From Elusimicrobiota bacterium (lineage in GTDB: Bacteria > Elusimicrobiota > Elusimicrobia > UBA1565 > UBA9628), in the NCBI GenBank assembly GCA_003452935.1, contig DMMY01000027.1, positions 186,001-250,000 on the forward strand: a stretch of DNA of 64,000 bases. The letters are read 5' to 3'. Shown here in pieces: positions 24,845-33,028 of the stretch. A program made the position numbers and the translations under genes. The notes beneath the pieces are model-generated. The model was given only the letters and a program-made list of their open reading frames with translations, made no database searches and was not told the origin of the DNA. Position 1 is the stretch's first letter; each line of letters begins with the position of its first letter.

Positions 24845-26615
24845 CGCGCGCCTGCTTTTTCCCCGCGAAATAAGGGTGCTTGAGGTAAGGCAGCTTCTCG
24901 GGCTTGCGCTCGGTCTTCTTGACCTCCATTTCCTGAACCAGTATGGAGGGAGCCACGATGGACGCGGGCACCGATGTCCAGCCTGAAGAACCGTGGAAAA
25001 AATTAAAAACGTACATTTCCTTGGACGCGGCCACTATGTCGCGCAGCGGCCGGAACCCCGTGCCCGTGAATTCCAGGCCCCGCAGAGGCTCCTCGCGGCC
25101 GTCCGCAACGCGGACCTTGTAGGCCGAGATCGGAGTCAGCCCGCCCATGCGCCGAACCAGGATGCCGTAATCCAGTTCCAGCTCCCGGCACTTGGAGCGC
25201 AACATATCCTTGAGCTCGGCGAGGGTGACGGCCTGCGCCGGGGTCACGATGAGGTTGCCAATCCGGCCCGAGGGCACGCCGAAAAAAGACGCGCGGCCGT
25301 GCCCGTTGGAATGCCGGCGCTCCCGAACGGGAGCCCGGCTCATGTAGAGGTCCGCGAGCTTGCCCTTCTTGACCAATTCCAGCCTCTGCGCCGGGACGCC
25401 CTCGTCATCGATGCGGTAATGCCCGAAAAGCGCGACCCCCTGATAGCGTTCCAGGAGAGGATCGTCGACAAAACTCAAAAACGGCACTGAAACCCGCATG
25501 CCCAAACGGCTGACGAAAGGAGGCGGGTCATAAGTGCGGCTGCCCTCGCTTTCGGACCAGGCCCCGCGCGGATTGGAGATATTGTCGACCAACAGCACGT
25601 CGAAGAACTCGGCCGCCGCCTCGCCCTCGAAAAGCACCGGACCCACATAGGCCTCGACCGTGGACCCATGCACGACGTCCGCCACGCCCTGGGCCAGCTC
25701 CCGCGCCGCGGCCTCGAGCACGGCCTGGCTGGGCACGTCGCCCCAGCTTGGATAATGCAGGCTTCTCGCGTCGCTGACGCGCAGTCCGTCCCGGGCCTGG
25801 GTGTTGACGTTGAAATTGATGGAGATGTCCGTGTTCGAACCGCGCACCGCCGTGCCCTCGCTGGTCAAAAAACGAGCGGTCCCGGTCTGAAAGTTCAGGG
25901 TCGCATGAGACTCCTGGATGTCCGGATATTGCCGGAAGACCGCGGAAAGCTCCTTGATCCGTCTCTCCCAGCCCGCCAGGTCGATAGACGAGAGGCTGAT
26001 CGCCTCAAAGGACTCCACGGGCCTTTCCCGAGAATAATCGTCGAAAACCTCGGTGATGAGACGCTTTTCCTTGAATGCCCTCTTCTTGGCCAAGGTCTCC
26101 AAGGCGATCTTATAGGCCCCGTCGCTGAGGGACCAAAGCGTAAAGCGCAGGTTGTCGTAATGATCGTCGAAGGACGCGTTGCCCCCGGGCAGCGCGCTGA
26201 AATTAAGACCGTTGGCCGCGAAGTTGGCGTTATCGAAGGTATAAGTCCCCACGCGCACCACGGCTTTGACATCCATGAAAGGGTTGACCCGGCTGACCTC
26301 CAAAGCGCCGAAGCTCGCGCCGATCTCGGCCTGGGTTCCCTCCTTGACGCCGTAGGCGACGAAGTAAGGCCCGGGCAGATCATCCATCCTAAGCCCGCGC
26401 ATGCTGCGCTGCAGCTCGTCATTCATGGCTTGGAAAACCCTGTCGTTCTGAGGCCAGGCGGCCCTACAGGGAGAACAAAGGGGAAAGAGAAGGGCAAAAA
26501 CGGCCAAGCCCAGCCCCCCGACGCAGCGGACTGCCCCCGCTGGGGGCTGTCCGCAGCGCGCCGACTGCGTCGGCGCGCTCGCGAACGAACGGCGATCTGT
26601 CATATCCCTCTTCAT
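24834..26615 (-). CDS. Exported TldE/PmbA-like protein (metal site lost)
   Basis: A 593-residue TldD/PmbA-family protein with a hydrophobic export segment at residues 35-52. The C-terminal half is recognisable (SNGHGRASFFGVPSGRIGNL, FTGTGFRPLRDIVAASKEMY, PSILVQEMEVKKTE) and closely parallels the neighbouring TldD-like protein. Where that protein has FFHEIFGH this one has FFDVLLVD, so the zinc-binding HExxxH is absent. In the E. coli TldD/TldE peptidase TldE is likewise the non-catalytic partner, so a heterodimer with the upstream product is likely. The start overlaps the upstream stop (ATGA). The N-terminus carries a palindromic insert (residues about 13-30) that lengthens the region before the signal peptide. 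Confidence 0.83.
   Translation of the reverse strand: MKRDMTDRRSFASAPTQSARCGQPPAGAVRCVGGLGLAVFALLFPLCSPCRAAWPQNDRVFQAMNDELQRSMRGLRMDDLPGPYFVAYGVKEGTQAEIGASFGALEVSRVNPFMDVKAVVRVGTYTFDNANFAANGLNFSALPGGNASFDDHYDNLRFTLWSLSDGAYKIALETLAKKRAFKEKRLITEVFDDYSRERPVESFEAISLSSIDLAGWERRIKELSAVFRQYPDIQESHATLNFQTGTARFLTSEGTAVRGSNTDISINFNVNTQARDGLRVSDARSLHYPSWGDVPSQAVLEAAARELAQGVADVVHGSTVEAYVGPVLFEGEAAAEFFDVLLVDNISNPRGAWSESEGSRTYDPPPFVSRLGMRVSVPFLSFVDDPLLERYQGVALFGHYRIDDEGVPAQRLELVKKGKLADLYMSRAPVRERRHSNGHGRASFFGVPSGRIGNLIVTPAQAVTLAELKDMLRSKCRELELDYGILVRRMGGLTPISAYKVRVADGREEPLRGLEFTGTGFRPLRDIVAASKEMYVFNFFHGSSGWTSVPASIVAPSILVQEMEVKKTERKPEKLPYLKHPYFAGKKQARAAP
26526..26579. repeat. Paired palindrome inserted in frame in the TldE-like gene
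   Basis: 26526-26554 has 13-bp arms with one mismatch (GCGGACTGCCCCC left, loop GCT). 26555-26579 has perfect 11-bp arms (AGCGCGCCGAC left, loop TGC). The order, a C/G-run stem followed by a GC stem on the plus strand, matches the copy at 4229. It encodes roughly SAPTQSARCGQPPAGAVR ahead of the signal peptide core. Confidence 0.75.
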
Positions 26616-28360
26616 GGCTTATCCCCATAAGGCGGGGGCAATATAGGAGGCTTGGCCTGGGACTTGGACACTTTCTCAACCTCCATCTCGGAAATGAGCA
26701 GGCTCGGGGAGACGGCGGAGACGGGAACGAAGCCGGACTCGGCCCCGCAGGAGCCGTTGAAAATATCCGGATCGTCGCCCGCGGCCAGAATTTTCATGAA
26801 CCCGGCAATGGGCGTTCCCACGATATCCACGCCCCTCACCACCTCATCCGGCCGGCCGTCGGCGTATACCTTATAAACCAGCAGCGGCTGGACCTTGAAG
26901 GCCTGGACCAAGCCGCGCCCCGTGCTGGTAAACCCGCCGGAAACGTCCTCGAAAACCAGTCCGAAAGGCTTCTGTTGACGAGAGATCTCCGCGATGAGTT
27001 CCCGGCGCAGCCGCGCATAAGGCACGGACCGCGAGGCTTCCACCAGGATATTGCCCATGCGCGCCACGGTCGCCCGGCCCGGCTCGCGGCGGCCATGCCC
27101 GTTGGACCTGGGAAAACCCTTTATAGGCATGCGGTTGAGGAGGAAGTTGCGCAGAATGCCGTTCTCCACCAAGGTCACGCGCCGGGATTTGACGCCCTCG
27201 TCGTCATATTTATAGAAACCCCGCAAAAAGGTTCCGCGGAACCGCTCCTGGGTCGGGTCGTCATAAACCGAGATGAAATCAGAAACCACCTTATCATTGA
27301 GTTTCTTGGTGAAGGTCTGGCCCTCGCTCTCCTTCTTCTGCCGCTGGCCCTCCACGCGATGGCCGAATATCTCATGGAAAAAGACCGCGGCCGCGTGGTT
27401 GCTCAATATCACCGGCCCGGCGTAAGGTTCGACCAAGGGGGCGTCCTTGAGAGCCTTGAGCTCGGCGATGGATTTCTCCATGTCCCGGAGCACGGCCGCG
27501 TCCGGGGGCAGGTCCTCAAGGCGGTTGGCATCGTAGCTCTTGAAGCGGTAAAGGTCCATGCCGTCCGTGGTCCGGGTGGAAATGCGATAGAAGAGACGGA
27601 TGAAAACGTTTCCCGACTTGATCCGCGCGCCCTCGCTGGAAACGAAATATCGGTTTTCCGCCTTCACGCTGAGGGCCACCGCGGAGTCATAAATGAAAGC
27701 CTGGTCCTTGAACCGAGCGGAAAGCCCCCTCACCCGAGCCCGCCAGAGATCCCGGTCAAGCTCGGGAAAGCGGCGAGTCTCGTAATATCTCTCCGGCTTG
27801 TCCTCCTGGGAAAAGTCCGGAGAGCGGTCTTCCTCCTCGGCGGTCACGGCGCGGTTGGTCTTGACCTTGGTGAAGCGCTCCTGCGCGGCCTTGTAGGCCG
27901 AGTCCGTCTGCGCCCAAAGCGCCGCGCGCAAGGCGGCGGGGTCGTCCTCGACGGGAACCCGGACCTTCTGACGGCGGCTGGTCTCCGACCACCACGAATC
28001 GCGGCCTTTGATCTCGTGGGTGTTGTCGAGTTGCGGGGAGCCCACCCGCGCGTCGACGTCGAGATATCGCTCCGATGACTGGCTATCGGTCTCCAGACCG
28101 CCCAGGACCCCGGCCAGCCAATAATTGGTCTCCTCCGTGATTTCATAATCAAGGTAATAAAGCGGAGCGGTTTCGGCGCGCGACAGTTTGTCCCAGGAAC
28201 GTTGCAGTTCCGCGCGCATGGCGTCCAGCACCGGATCCGCGTCTTTGACCTCTTTTCCGGGGATATCCGGCGGCGCGTTATCGCCGCCCGCCGCCCGCCC
28301 GGCAAGGCCCGTCCAGGACAGGCCAAGAACCAGAGCCAAAATCAGCATCCCTTTTCTCAT
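26612..28360 (-). CDS. Exported TldD-like metallopeptidase
   Basis: A 582-residue protein with a signal peptide (MRKGMLILALVLGLSWTGLAG). The zinc motif HEIFGH is at residues 329-334 in NHAAAVFFHEIFGHRVEGQ, followed by DDEGVKSRRVTLVENG, LNRMPIKGFPRSNGHGR and the Cys/Gly-rich FNGSCGAESG segment. TldD-family enzymes are usually cytosolic and trim peptides such as microcins with TldE; here both members are exported. The ATG follows GAGGTGAG, and a TATAAT lies 20 bases upstream. It forms a two-gene operon with the TldE-like gene. Substrate unknown. Confidence 0.87.
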   Translation of the reverse strand: MRKGMLILALVLGLSWTGLAGRAAGGDNAPPDIPGKEVKDADPVLDAMRAELQRSWDKLSRAETAPLYYLDYEITEETNYWLAGVLGGLETDSQSSERYLDVDARVGSPQLDNTHEIKGRDSWWSETSRRQKVRVPVEDDPAALRAALWAQTDSAYKAAQERFTKVKTNRAVTAEEEDRSPDFSQEDKPERYYETRRFPELDRDLWRARVRGLSARFKDQAFIYDSAVALSVKAENRYFVSSEGARIKSGNVFIRLFYRISTRTTDGMDLYRFKSYDANRLEDLPPDAAVLRDMEKSIAELKALKDAPLVEPYAGPVILSNHAAAVFFHEIFGHRVEGQRQKKESEGQTFTKKLNDKVVSDFISVYDDPTQERFRGTFLRGFYKYDDEGVKSRRVTLVENGILRNFLLNRMPIKGFPRSNGHGRREPGRATVARMGNILVEASRSVPYARLRRELIAEISRQQKPFGLVFEDVSGGFTSTGRGLVQAFKVQPLLVYKVYADGRPDEVVRGVDIVGTPIAGFMKILAAGDDPDIFNGSCGAESGFVPVSAVSPSLLISEMEVEKVSKSQAKPPILPPPYGDKP

Positions 28361-28379
28361 GCGCTCACCTCAGCAAGCC

Positions 28380-28385
28380 ATTATA
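28380..28385 (-). promoter_or_regulatory. -10 box of the tldD/tldE-like operon
   Basis: ATTATA on the plus strand, TATAAT on the minus strand, in the 60-base gap between two divergent genes. GAGGTGAG follows before the ATG at 28360. No clear -35 was seen. Confidence 0.55.
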
Positions 28386-28420
28386 GTTTTTAGCCGGAAA
28401 TTTTGATAGGCTCTAGATTC

Positions 28421-28897
28421 ATGAAGCTCTATCTTCTGCGCCATGGCCAATCCGCCACCGCGTCCGAAGCCGGCGTGGCCCGGGATTTCGACCGCCCGCT
28501 CTCGCCGCTGGGCCGCGACGACGTTCACAGGATGGCGCGATACCTGGCCGAGCAAGGAGCCCGCCCCGGCGTGATCCTCCACAGCCCCCTGCTCCGGGCC
28601 GCGCAAACCGCGGAAGTGGCCCTCTCCGTGCTCAAGCCTTCCCAGGGCCTGGAGGCCTTTGCTCCTCTGGCCAACGAACTCCCCGCCGAGGATCTGGCCG
28701 CGGAACTGACCCGGCGCGGCGCGGGCATCGCCGAACTGCTCGCCGTCGGACACCAGCCGCAGCTGGGGGAGCTGCTGGCGCATCTCGCCAAGGTTCCGTT
28801 CAGCCTCAGGCCCGGAGGCGTCGCGGCCCTTGAAATCAAGGCCGAGGGACCGGCGTCCTTCCTATGGGCGCGCAACCCGGAAGAAATCCCGGCGTAA
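28421..28897 (+). CDS. sixA: SixA-type phosphohistidine phosphatase
   Basis: The ATG at 28421 gives 158 residues beginning MKLYLLRHGQS, so the histidine phosphatase RHG motif is at Arg7-His8-Gly9. Further family features are FDRPLSPLGRDDV, HSPLLRAAQTAEVAL and LLAVGHQPQLGELLAHL with the second catalytic His. SixA removes phosphate from histidine in phosphotransfer proteins. A TAGATT lies 1 base before the ATG and no Shine-Dalgarno is seen. The 3' end overlaps the next gene by 34 bases, suggesting coupled translation. Confidence 0.87.
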   Translation: MKLYLLRHGQSATASEAGVARDFDRPLSPLGRDDVHRMARYLAEQGARPGVILHSPLLRAAQTAEVALSVLKPSQGLEAFAPLANELPAEDLAAELTRRGAGIAELLAVGHQPQLGELLAHLAKVPFSLRPGGVAALEIKAEGPASFLWARNPEEIPA

Positions 28898-30117
28898 CCC
28901 GGCTCTGTCGCCGCGCCCTCCTCTGGGGCGCGCTGTTGCTCGGCTCGGCTCCGGCGGCCGCCCTTTTCACCAGGACGGAGCTGGAGCGCATCGACCACGA
29001 GCCGCTGCTCGACTCCGAGTATTTCCTCGACCTTCTGAGCTTTTCATATCCCGTGATATGGGACGATCTTTGGCATGCCTCCACCGTCCCCGCCTACCGG
29101 ATCAACGCGGCCAGCCTGGACTGCTGCGACCTCATGATCCGACAAGAGCTGCGCCTCAAGAAATCCCTGACCCCAAGCCTGGAATTCAAGTTCCGGCTGC
29201 TCCAGGACGAGGACAAGGTGCATCGCGACTTTCATTACCAGCTCGAGCTGGAGAAAAAACTATGGCGGGGCTGGTCCGCCTCGGTCCTCGGAGAGCCCAC
29301 CTTCCGCAAGGAGGACTCGGACATCGGCTTCGGCCTGGCCTACGAGCAGTCCCGGGCTTGGCGGGCCGAAGCCCGGCACACCTTCGTGGACTTCAATTTC
29401 AACAAGCGCAACAGCACGAGCCGGAGCTATGACGCCTATCCCGCGACCGACGAGTTTTCCATCGACGCTCGCGCCGGGCCGGATTGGAGGGCCAGCGCCT
29501 ATCTGGAGATAGATTCCCCCTTGCGCCTCCAGATACCCGACGAAAACCGGACCTTCTCATACCGCCGCACGACCGCCCGACTCAGGCTGCGCCGAGAACC
29601 CGCGCGGCGATTCAGCTACATGGCCGGCTACGGCTACGAATTCGAGGCCAAAGGAGACGTCTTCGACCCCCTGCCCGCCAACAAGATATCCTTGAGCGCC
29701 CGGCGCCAAGCGCATCAGGTCCTCGCCGCCCTGGAGGGTCGGGTCACGGACCGGGACCGGCTGGAAGCCGGGCAAGCCTTTCTGCTGCGCGCGGCCCGGG
29801 CGGACAACGCCAACGACGGCGACGCGGGTATCTTCTACAGCCGATGGGAAGCCCAGCCTTACGCGCGCTGGCGGCGGGAAGTCAAGGAGTGGCTGACCAC
29901 GGAACTGGCCGCATTCCTGAGCTTCGGGGAGAACCGGCAACGAGGCGCCAAGAACGCGGTCACGCTGAGCTCCCGCTTGGCCGAGGCCAAACTCGGCGCC
30001 GGAACGGATTTCGTCTTTGGAGCGTCCGGCCGCATCGGGCTCTACGGCGCGTTCGATCTGGATGGCCCGGGACATCTTTGGGACGGCGGCAACATCCGCG
30101 CCATGTTCTTCTTCTAG
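28864..30117 (+). CDS. Outer-membrane beta-barrel protein of unknown function
   Basis: A 417-residue protein with a signal peptide (RALLWGALLLGSAPAAA). The rest consists of alternating aromatic/polar strands such as LEFKFRLLQDED, WSASVLGEPTFRK and RRFSYMAGYGYEFEAKGD, ending in AMFFF, the aromatic C-terminus recognised by the Bam machinery. No known barrel family was recognised with certainty. It overlaps the SixA gene and is followed by the 25-bp gene-end repeat. A transporter, porin or assembly factor would all fit. Confidence 0.65.
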   Translation: MGAQPGRNPGVTRLCRRALLWGALLLGSAPAAALFTRTELERIDHEPLLDSEYFLDLLSFSYPVIWDDLWHASTVPAYRINAASLDCCDLMIRQELRLKKSLTPSLEFKFRLLQDEDKVHRDFHYQLELEKKLWRGWSASVLGEPTFRKEDSDIGFGLAYEQSRAWRAEARHTFVDFNFNKRNSTSRSYDAYPATDEFSIDARAGPDWRASAYLEIDSPLRLQIPDENRTFSYRRTTARLRLRREPARRFSYMAGYGYEFEAKGDVFDPLPANKISLSARRQAHQVLAALEGRVTDRDRLEAGQAFLLRAARADNANDGDAGIFYSRWEAQPYARWRREVKEWLTTELAAFLSFGENRQRGAKNAVTLSSRLAEAKLGAGTDFVFGASGRIGLYGAFDLDGPGHLWDGGNIRAMFFF

Positions 30118-30118
30118 C

Positions 30119-30143
30119 GTGTCAGGCTTTTACGTTTTTTACG
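30119..30143 (+). repeat. 25-bp gene-end repeat, copy 2
   Basis: Begins GTGTCAGGCTTTTACG and ends TTTTACG, starting directly after the stop of the barrel-protein gene. It matches the copy at 3134..3158 (minus) at 23 of 25 positions. Both lie at a gene 3' end in the same orientation as the gene. Confidence 0.55.
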
Positions 30144-30267
30144 TATTTTCATGCATCCCTCCTACAGCCCCCGCATCAACGGACGGACGCCTAGAAGGCG
30201 CGGGGCAAAGCATCATTAAAAAAGACGCTTTGATGTCGCTTTGACGTTGACGGGGTAAATTCGATCT

Positions 30268-30648
30268 ATGATAAAACGAATAGGGATGATATCGGCCCTG
30301 GCGCTCGGCGCCGCGGTCCTGGCCGCGCAGCAACTGGCTCAGCGTTCGGCCCCGGCCCAGGATAGGCGCGGAGGTCTTGACTACGACTCCGCCTGCGAGA
30401 TCGTCTCGGAAATCGAAGTCGACGGATACGTAGCAAACAAAAGCGAGGATGCCTATCAGGTCAACGGCCCCGTGAGCTTCAGCTTCTCGGTCGAAGGGTC
30501 CATCTCCCGCCCGCGCCTGGCGCTCACCGCCAACGCCCTGGTCCCCGCCGGCCGTCGCGTCCTCATCGCCCAGGCGCGGCTGCCCTTCAAGCTCGAGGCG
30601 GGCGAGACCTGTCATTTCGACGTCAAGGACGCCATCCGAAAACCGTGA
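30268..30648 (+). CDS. Small secreted hypothetical protein
   Basis: A 126-residue protein with a signal peptide (MIKRIGMISALALGAAVLAAQ) and a mature domain of about 95 residues rich in beta strands: YDSACEIVSEIEVDGYVAN, VNGPVSFSFSVEG and GETCHFDVKDAI. The two Cys residues could form a disulfide in the periplasm. No family recognised. It is preceded by a 150-base gap holding the gene-end repeat and followed 80 bases later by the diguanylate cyclase. Codon use matches the neighbours, so it looks like a real gene. Confidence 0.65.
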   Translation: MIKRIGMISALALGAAVLAAQQLAQRSAPAQDRRGGLDYDSACEIVSEIEVDGYVANKSEDAYQVNGPVSFSFSVEGSISRPRLALTANALVPAGRRVLIAQARLPFKLEAGETCHFDVKDAIRKP

Positions 30649-30716
30649 TAGCGCCCGGCACTGGCGTGTTAGGATCCGGTCCGGACTTCCCCAGCGAAGT
30701 TTTACTTCCAAGTTGG

Positions 30717-30722
30717 TATAAT
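30717..30722 (+). promoter_or_regulatory. -10 box of the diguanylate cyclase gene (possible leaderless start)
   Basis: A perfect TATAAT ends 6 bases before the ATG at 30729, with no Shine-Dalgarno between. Transcription would start at the initiation codon. Confidence 0.6.
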
Positions 30723-30728
30723 CCTGGG

Positions 30729-31580
30729 ATGCGGCCCGGCCGACGGCGGAAGTCCGATCAGGAGGACTATAAGCCCTTTTGGCGGACCCTGCCCCATACC
30801 TATCTTTATCCGGCCCTGGGGTTCCTTATCGGCATGTGCACTCCGGTCGGAGCGTTTCTCACCCGCTATTGGATATCGGACCCCCTGCTTAAGACGGCCT
30901 GGATCCGTTACGAGTTCCAGTATAATTTCCTTTTTTACGCCTTCATGGGCATCGGCACCATCGTATCCTTCATGCTCTTCGGCTACGTCCTGGGCCTGCG
31001 CAGCGAGGAACAGCGGGTCAACAACCGCATCCTGCAGGCCCGGCTCGACGAACTCCATCTCAAGTCCGTGACCGACGGCCTGACCGGGACTTACAGCCAC
31101 GGCTATCTCCATGAGATACTTGAACTGGAAATGCAGCATTCGCTGACCAGCAAGACGCCGCTCTCCCTGCTCATCCTCGACATAGACGACTTCAAGAAGG
31201 TCAACGACCTCCACGGGCATCTCTTCGGAGACCGCGTCATCAAGGAGACGGCCGAGACCATCGCGGCCAACGTGCGCGCCGACGACATCTTCGGCCGCCT
31301 GGGCGGCGACGAATTCCTCGTCATCATGCCCGCGGCGGACCAGGAAACGGCCATGTCCGTGGCCCGCCGCATATGCAGCGCCTTCGCCAAGAGCGGGCAC
31401 ATGGCCACGGTCAGCGTGGGCGCGGCGTCGCTCAGCGGCAGCGAGAAAGTATCGGCCGCGGACCTTCTGCACCGCGCCGACGTCAACCTCTACCAGGCCA
31501 AGCGCGACGGGAAGAACCGGGTCTGCGCCGGAGGCAAGGTCGCGCCGCAAAGCGCGCCGGCCGCGGGACGCGCCGCCTGA
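30729..31580 (+). CDS. Membrane-bound diguanylate cyclase (GGDEF)
   Basis: The ATG at 30729 is preferred because the TATAAT lies just before it; this gives 283 residues. Two transmembrane helices span about 25-47 and 65-88. The GGDEF domain spans about 110-270: SVTDGLTGTYSHGYLHEIL, DIDDFKKVNDLHGHLFGDR and GRLGGDEFLVIMP. The active motif GGDEF is intact at 192-196. An RxxD (RADD) inhibitory site lies five residues before it, so product inhibition by c-di-GMP is expected. No periplasmic sensor domain is present, so the input signal is unclear. Confidence 0.92.
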   Translation: MRPGRRRKSDQEDYKPFWRTLPHTYLYPALGFLIGMCTPVGAFLTRYWISDPLLKTAWIRYEFQYNFLFYAFMGIGTIVSFMLFGYVLGLRSEEQRVNNRILQARLDELHLKSVTDGLTGTYSHGYLHEILELEMQHSLTSKTPLSLLILDIDDFKKVNDLHGHLFGDRVIKETAETIAANVRADDIFGRLGGDEFLVIMPAADQETAMSVARRICSAFAKSGHMATVSVGAASLSGSEKVSAADLLHRADVNLYQAKRDGKNRVCAGGKVAPQSAPAAGRAA

Positions 31581-31595
31581 TCCCGGCCGGCGATT

Positions 31596-32303
31596 CTACG
31601 GCGCCGAGGAATGCGCGCAGGTCGTCCGGAAATCGCAGGCCGGACAATGCGAGGCATCCGGCGGAAAGGCTCCGGCCTCGATGCGCTGCGCCGACTCAAG
31701 GATAATGGACTTCAGGCTCTCTTGAGCGCCCGCGTCATGAGCCAGGCTCACCTTGCGCCCAGACGCCACGAAATACAGGGTCAGGATGGACGGCGCCAGG
31801 GCCAACGACTCGAAGGCTCCCAGGCCATAAAACCGCAGCTGGAGCTCGTCGTTATCATCGAGCTTTTCCCCCGCCCCGAATGTTTTATAGTCGATCACTT
31901 CGATGCGGCCGTCAGGATGGCGGTCGATGCGGTCTATGGTGCCGCGCACCTCATGGCGGCCCAAAGGGTAGAGGAACTCCCGTTCCACCGCGGCCACGAC
32001 GCTGCGCCGCTCTCGATCATCCTCGAGGTATCGCTCCAGGATGCGCCGCCCCTTGGCGCGCCAGCTCTGCCGCGTCTTCTCGTCAGGATACCCGGAGGCG
32101 AGCCAGCGGCCTTCGAAGCACTCCCAGAGATATTCCGCCGCGGGAGCTTCCTTGCGGTGGAAGCACTCCAAGGCGCGGTGCAAGGAGAGCCCCAACGACG
32201 CTGCGGGAGTCAGCGCCACGCGTCGGCCGTCCACCATGCGCAGTTTGTATTTCCAGGGGCATTCCCGGAACAAGCGCAGCTTGGTGAAGCTGATCTCCAT
32301 CAA
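31596..32303 (-). CDS. RecB/Cas4-type PD-(D/E)XK nuclease with likely Fe-S cluster
   Basis: A 235-residue protein. The start SFTKLRLFRECPWKYKL carries the first cluster Cys, and the end CPACDFRTTC carries three more, the arrangement of AddB/Cas4-like Fe-S nucleases. GTIDRID (Asp of motif II) and VIDYKT (Asp and Lys of motif III) form the PD-(D/E)XK site, with LQLRFYGLGA as the QxxxY-type motif. It is probably a 5'-3' DNA exonuclease in repair. No cas genes or repeats are nearby, so CRISPR adaptation is unlikely. It overlaps the rsmD stop by 4 bases. Confidence 0.85.
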   Translation of the reverse strand: MMEISFTKLRLFRECPWKYKLRMVDGRRVALTPAASLGLSLHRALECFHRKEAPAAEYLWECFEGRWLASGYPDEKTRQSWRAKGRRILERYLEDDRERRSVVAAVEREFLYPLGRHEVRGTIDRIDRHPDGRIEVIDYKTFGAGEKLDDNDELQLRFYGLGAFESLALAPSILTLYFVASGRKVSLAHDAGAQESLKSIILESAQRIEAGAFPPDASHCPACDFRTTCAHSSAP

Positions 32304-32950
32304 ACCGGGCCCTGCGGCGGCGCCTGCGTTATCGGAAGTTCCGCGGACGTCGGCCGGACGGATTCCCTTACGGCCGGCGCTGCGCGAAAAAAGCTCAGGA
32401 AAGTATCGCCGTATTTTTCTCGCCGGACCAAGGCCCAGGCCGGCGGCGGCTGGACGTCCTCCTTGACGTGATGCTGGCAGACGACCCAGCCCCTCTCGGC
32501 CAGCAGCCCGGCCGCGGCCACGCGCGCCAGGGCCGCGGTGGAAAAGGCCAAGGGCCGCTTGGCCTCGTCCTTATACGGAGGTCCAAGGAAAATGATGTCG
32601 TATCGGCTCTCGCCGGAACGATAGGGGACCCAGGAGAGATCGCTTAAGATATTGCCGAAATGGACCTTGCCCCGATCCGCGAATCCGGACGCGGCCAAAT
32701 TGCGGGTGATGAGCTCAACGCAGCGGCGGTCAAGGTCCACGAAAAAAACGAAGGACGCGCCCCGGGAAAGCGCCTCGATGCCGACCGCTCCGGTGCCCGC
32801 GAAAAGGTCCAGGAAACGGGCTCCAGGCACCAGACCCCGCATGATATCGAAGAGAGACTGCTTGATCCGGCCTGAAATGGGACGCACCCCCCAATCCCTG
32901 CCCGAGCCCTTGATATGGCGGCCGCGCAGCTTGCCGGCGATGATCCGCAT
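32300..32950 (-). CDS. rsmD: 16S rRNA (guanine966-N2)-methyltransferase RsmD
   Basis: The ATG at 32950 gives MRIIAGKLRGRHIK, the normal RsmD start, and 216 residues. RPISGRIKQSLFDIM and FLDLFAGTGAVGIEALSRGA (SAM-binding motif I) are clear. Motif IV, normally [DN]PP[FY], reads FLGPPY, with Gly (codon GGA) in place of the catalytic acidic/amide residue. The C-terminal tail (PTSAELPITQAPPQGPV) is extra. On the minus strand TAGAAT lies 5 bases before the ATG, suggesting a leaderless message. It is the first gene of a pair with the nuclease. Identity is clear; activity may be altered. Confidence 0.88.
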   Translation of the reverse strand: MRIIAGKLRGRHIKGSGRDWGVRPISGRIKQSLFDIMRGLVPGARFLDLFAGTGAVGIEALSRGASFVFFVDLDRRCVELITRNLAASGFADRGKVHFGNILSDLSWVPYRSGESRYDIIFLGPPYKDEAKRPLAFSTAALARVAAAGLLAERGWVVCQHHVKEDVQPPPAWALVRREKYGDTFLSFFRAAPAVRESVRPTSAELPITQAPPQGPV

Positions 32951-32955
32951 ACCGT

Positions 32956-32961
32956 ATTCTA
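32956..32961 (-). promoter_or_regulatory. -10 box of rsmD (possible leaderless start)
   Basis: ATTCTA on the plus strand reads TAGAAT on the minus strand, 5 bases before the rsmD ATG. No Shine-Dalgarno is present. Confidence 0.5.
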
Positions 32962-33013
32962 GCAAAGCGCGCGGGGCGGCGTCGCCTGGCGCGTATCCGC
33001 TGCGCGCATTTGC

Positions 33014-33019
33014 TATGAT
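33014..33019 (+). promoter_or_regulatory. -10 box of the REC-MBL gene (possible leaderless start)
   Basis: TATGAT ends 9 bases before the ATG at 33029. No purine-rich ribosome-binding site lies between. Confidence 0.5.
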
Positions 33020-33028
33020 ACGTTGCGC

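Noticed and set aside
26975..28078. A 367-codon plus-strand frame opposite the TldD-like gene
   Set aside because: Antisense to a gene with an intact HEIFGH motif and signal peptide; no own signals.
31596..32303. Cas4 and therefore a CRISPR locus
   Set aside because: The Fe-S nuclease pattern also fits RecB/AddB-like proteins; no cas genes or spaced direct repeats occur in the window.
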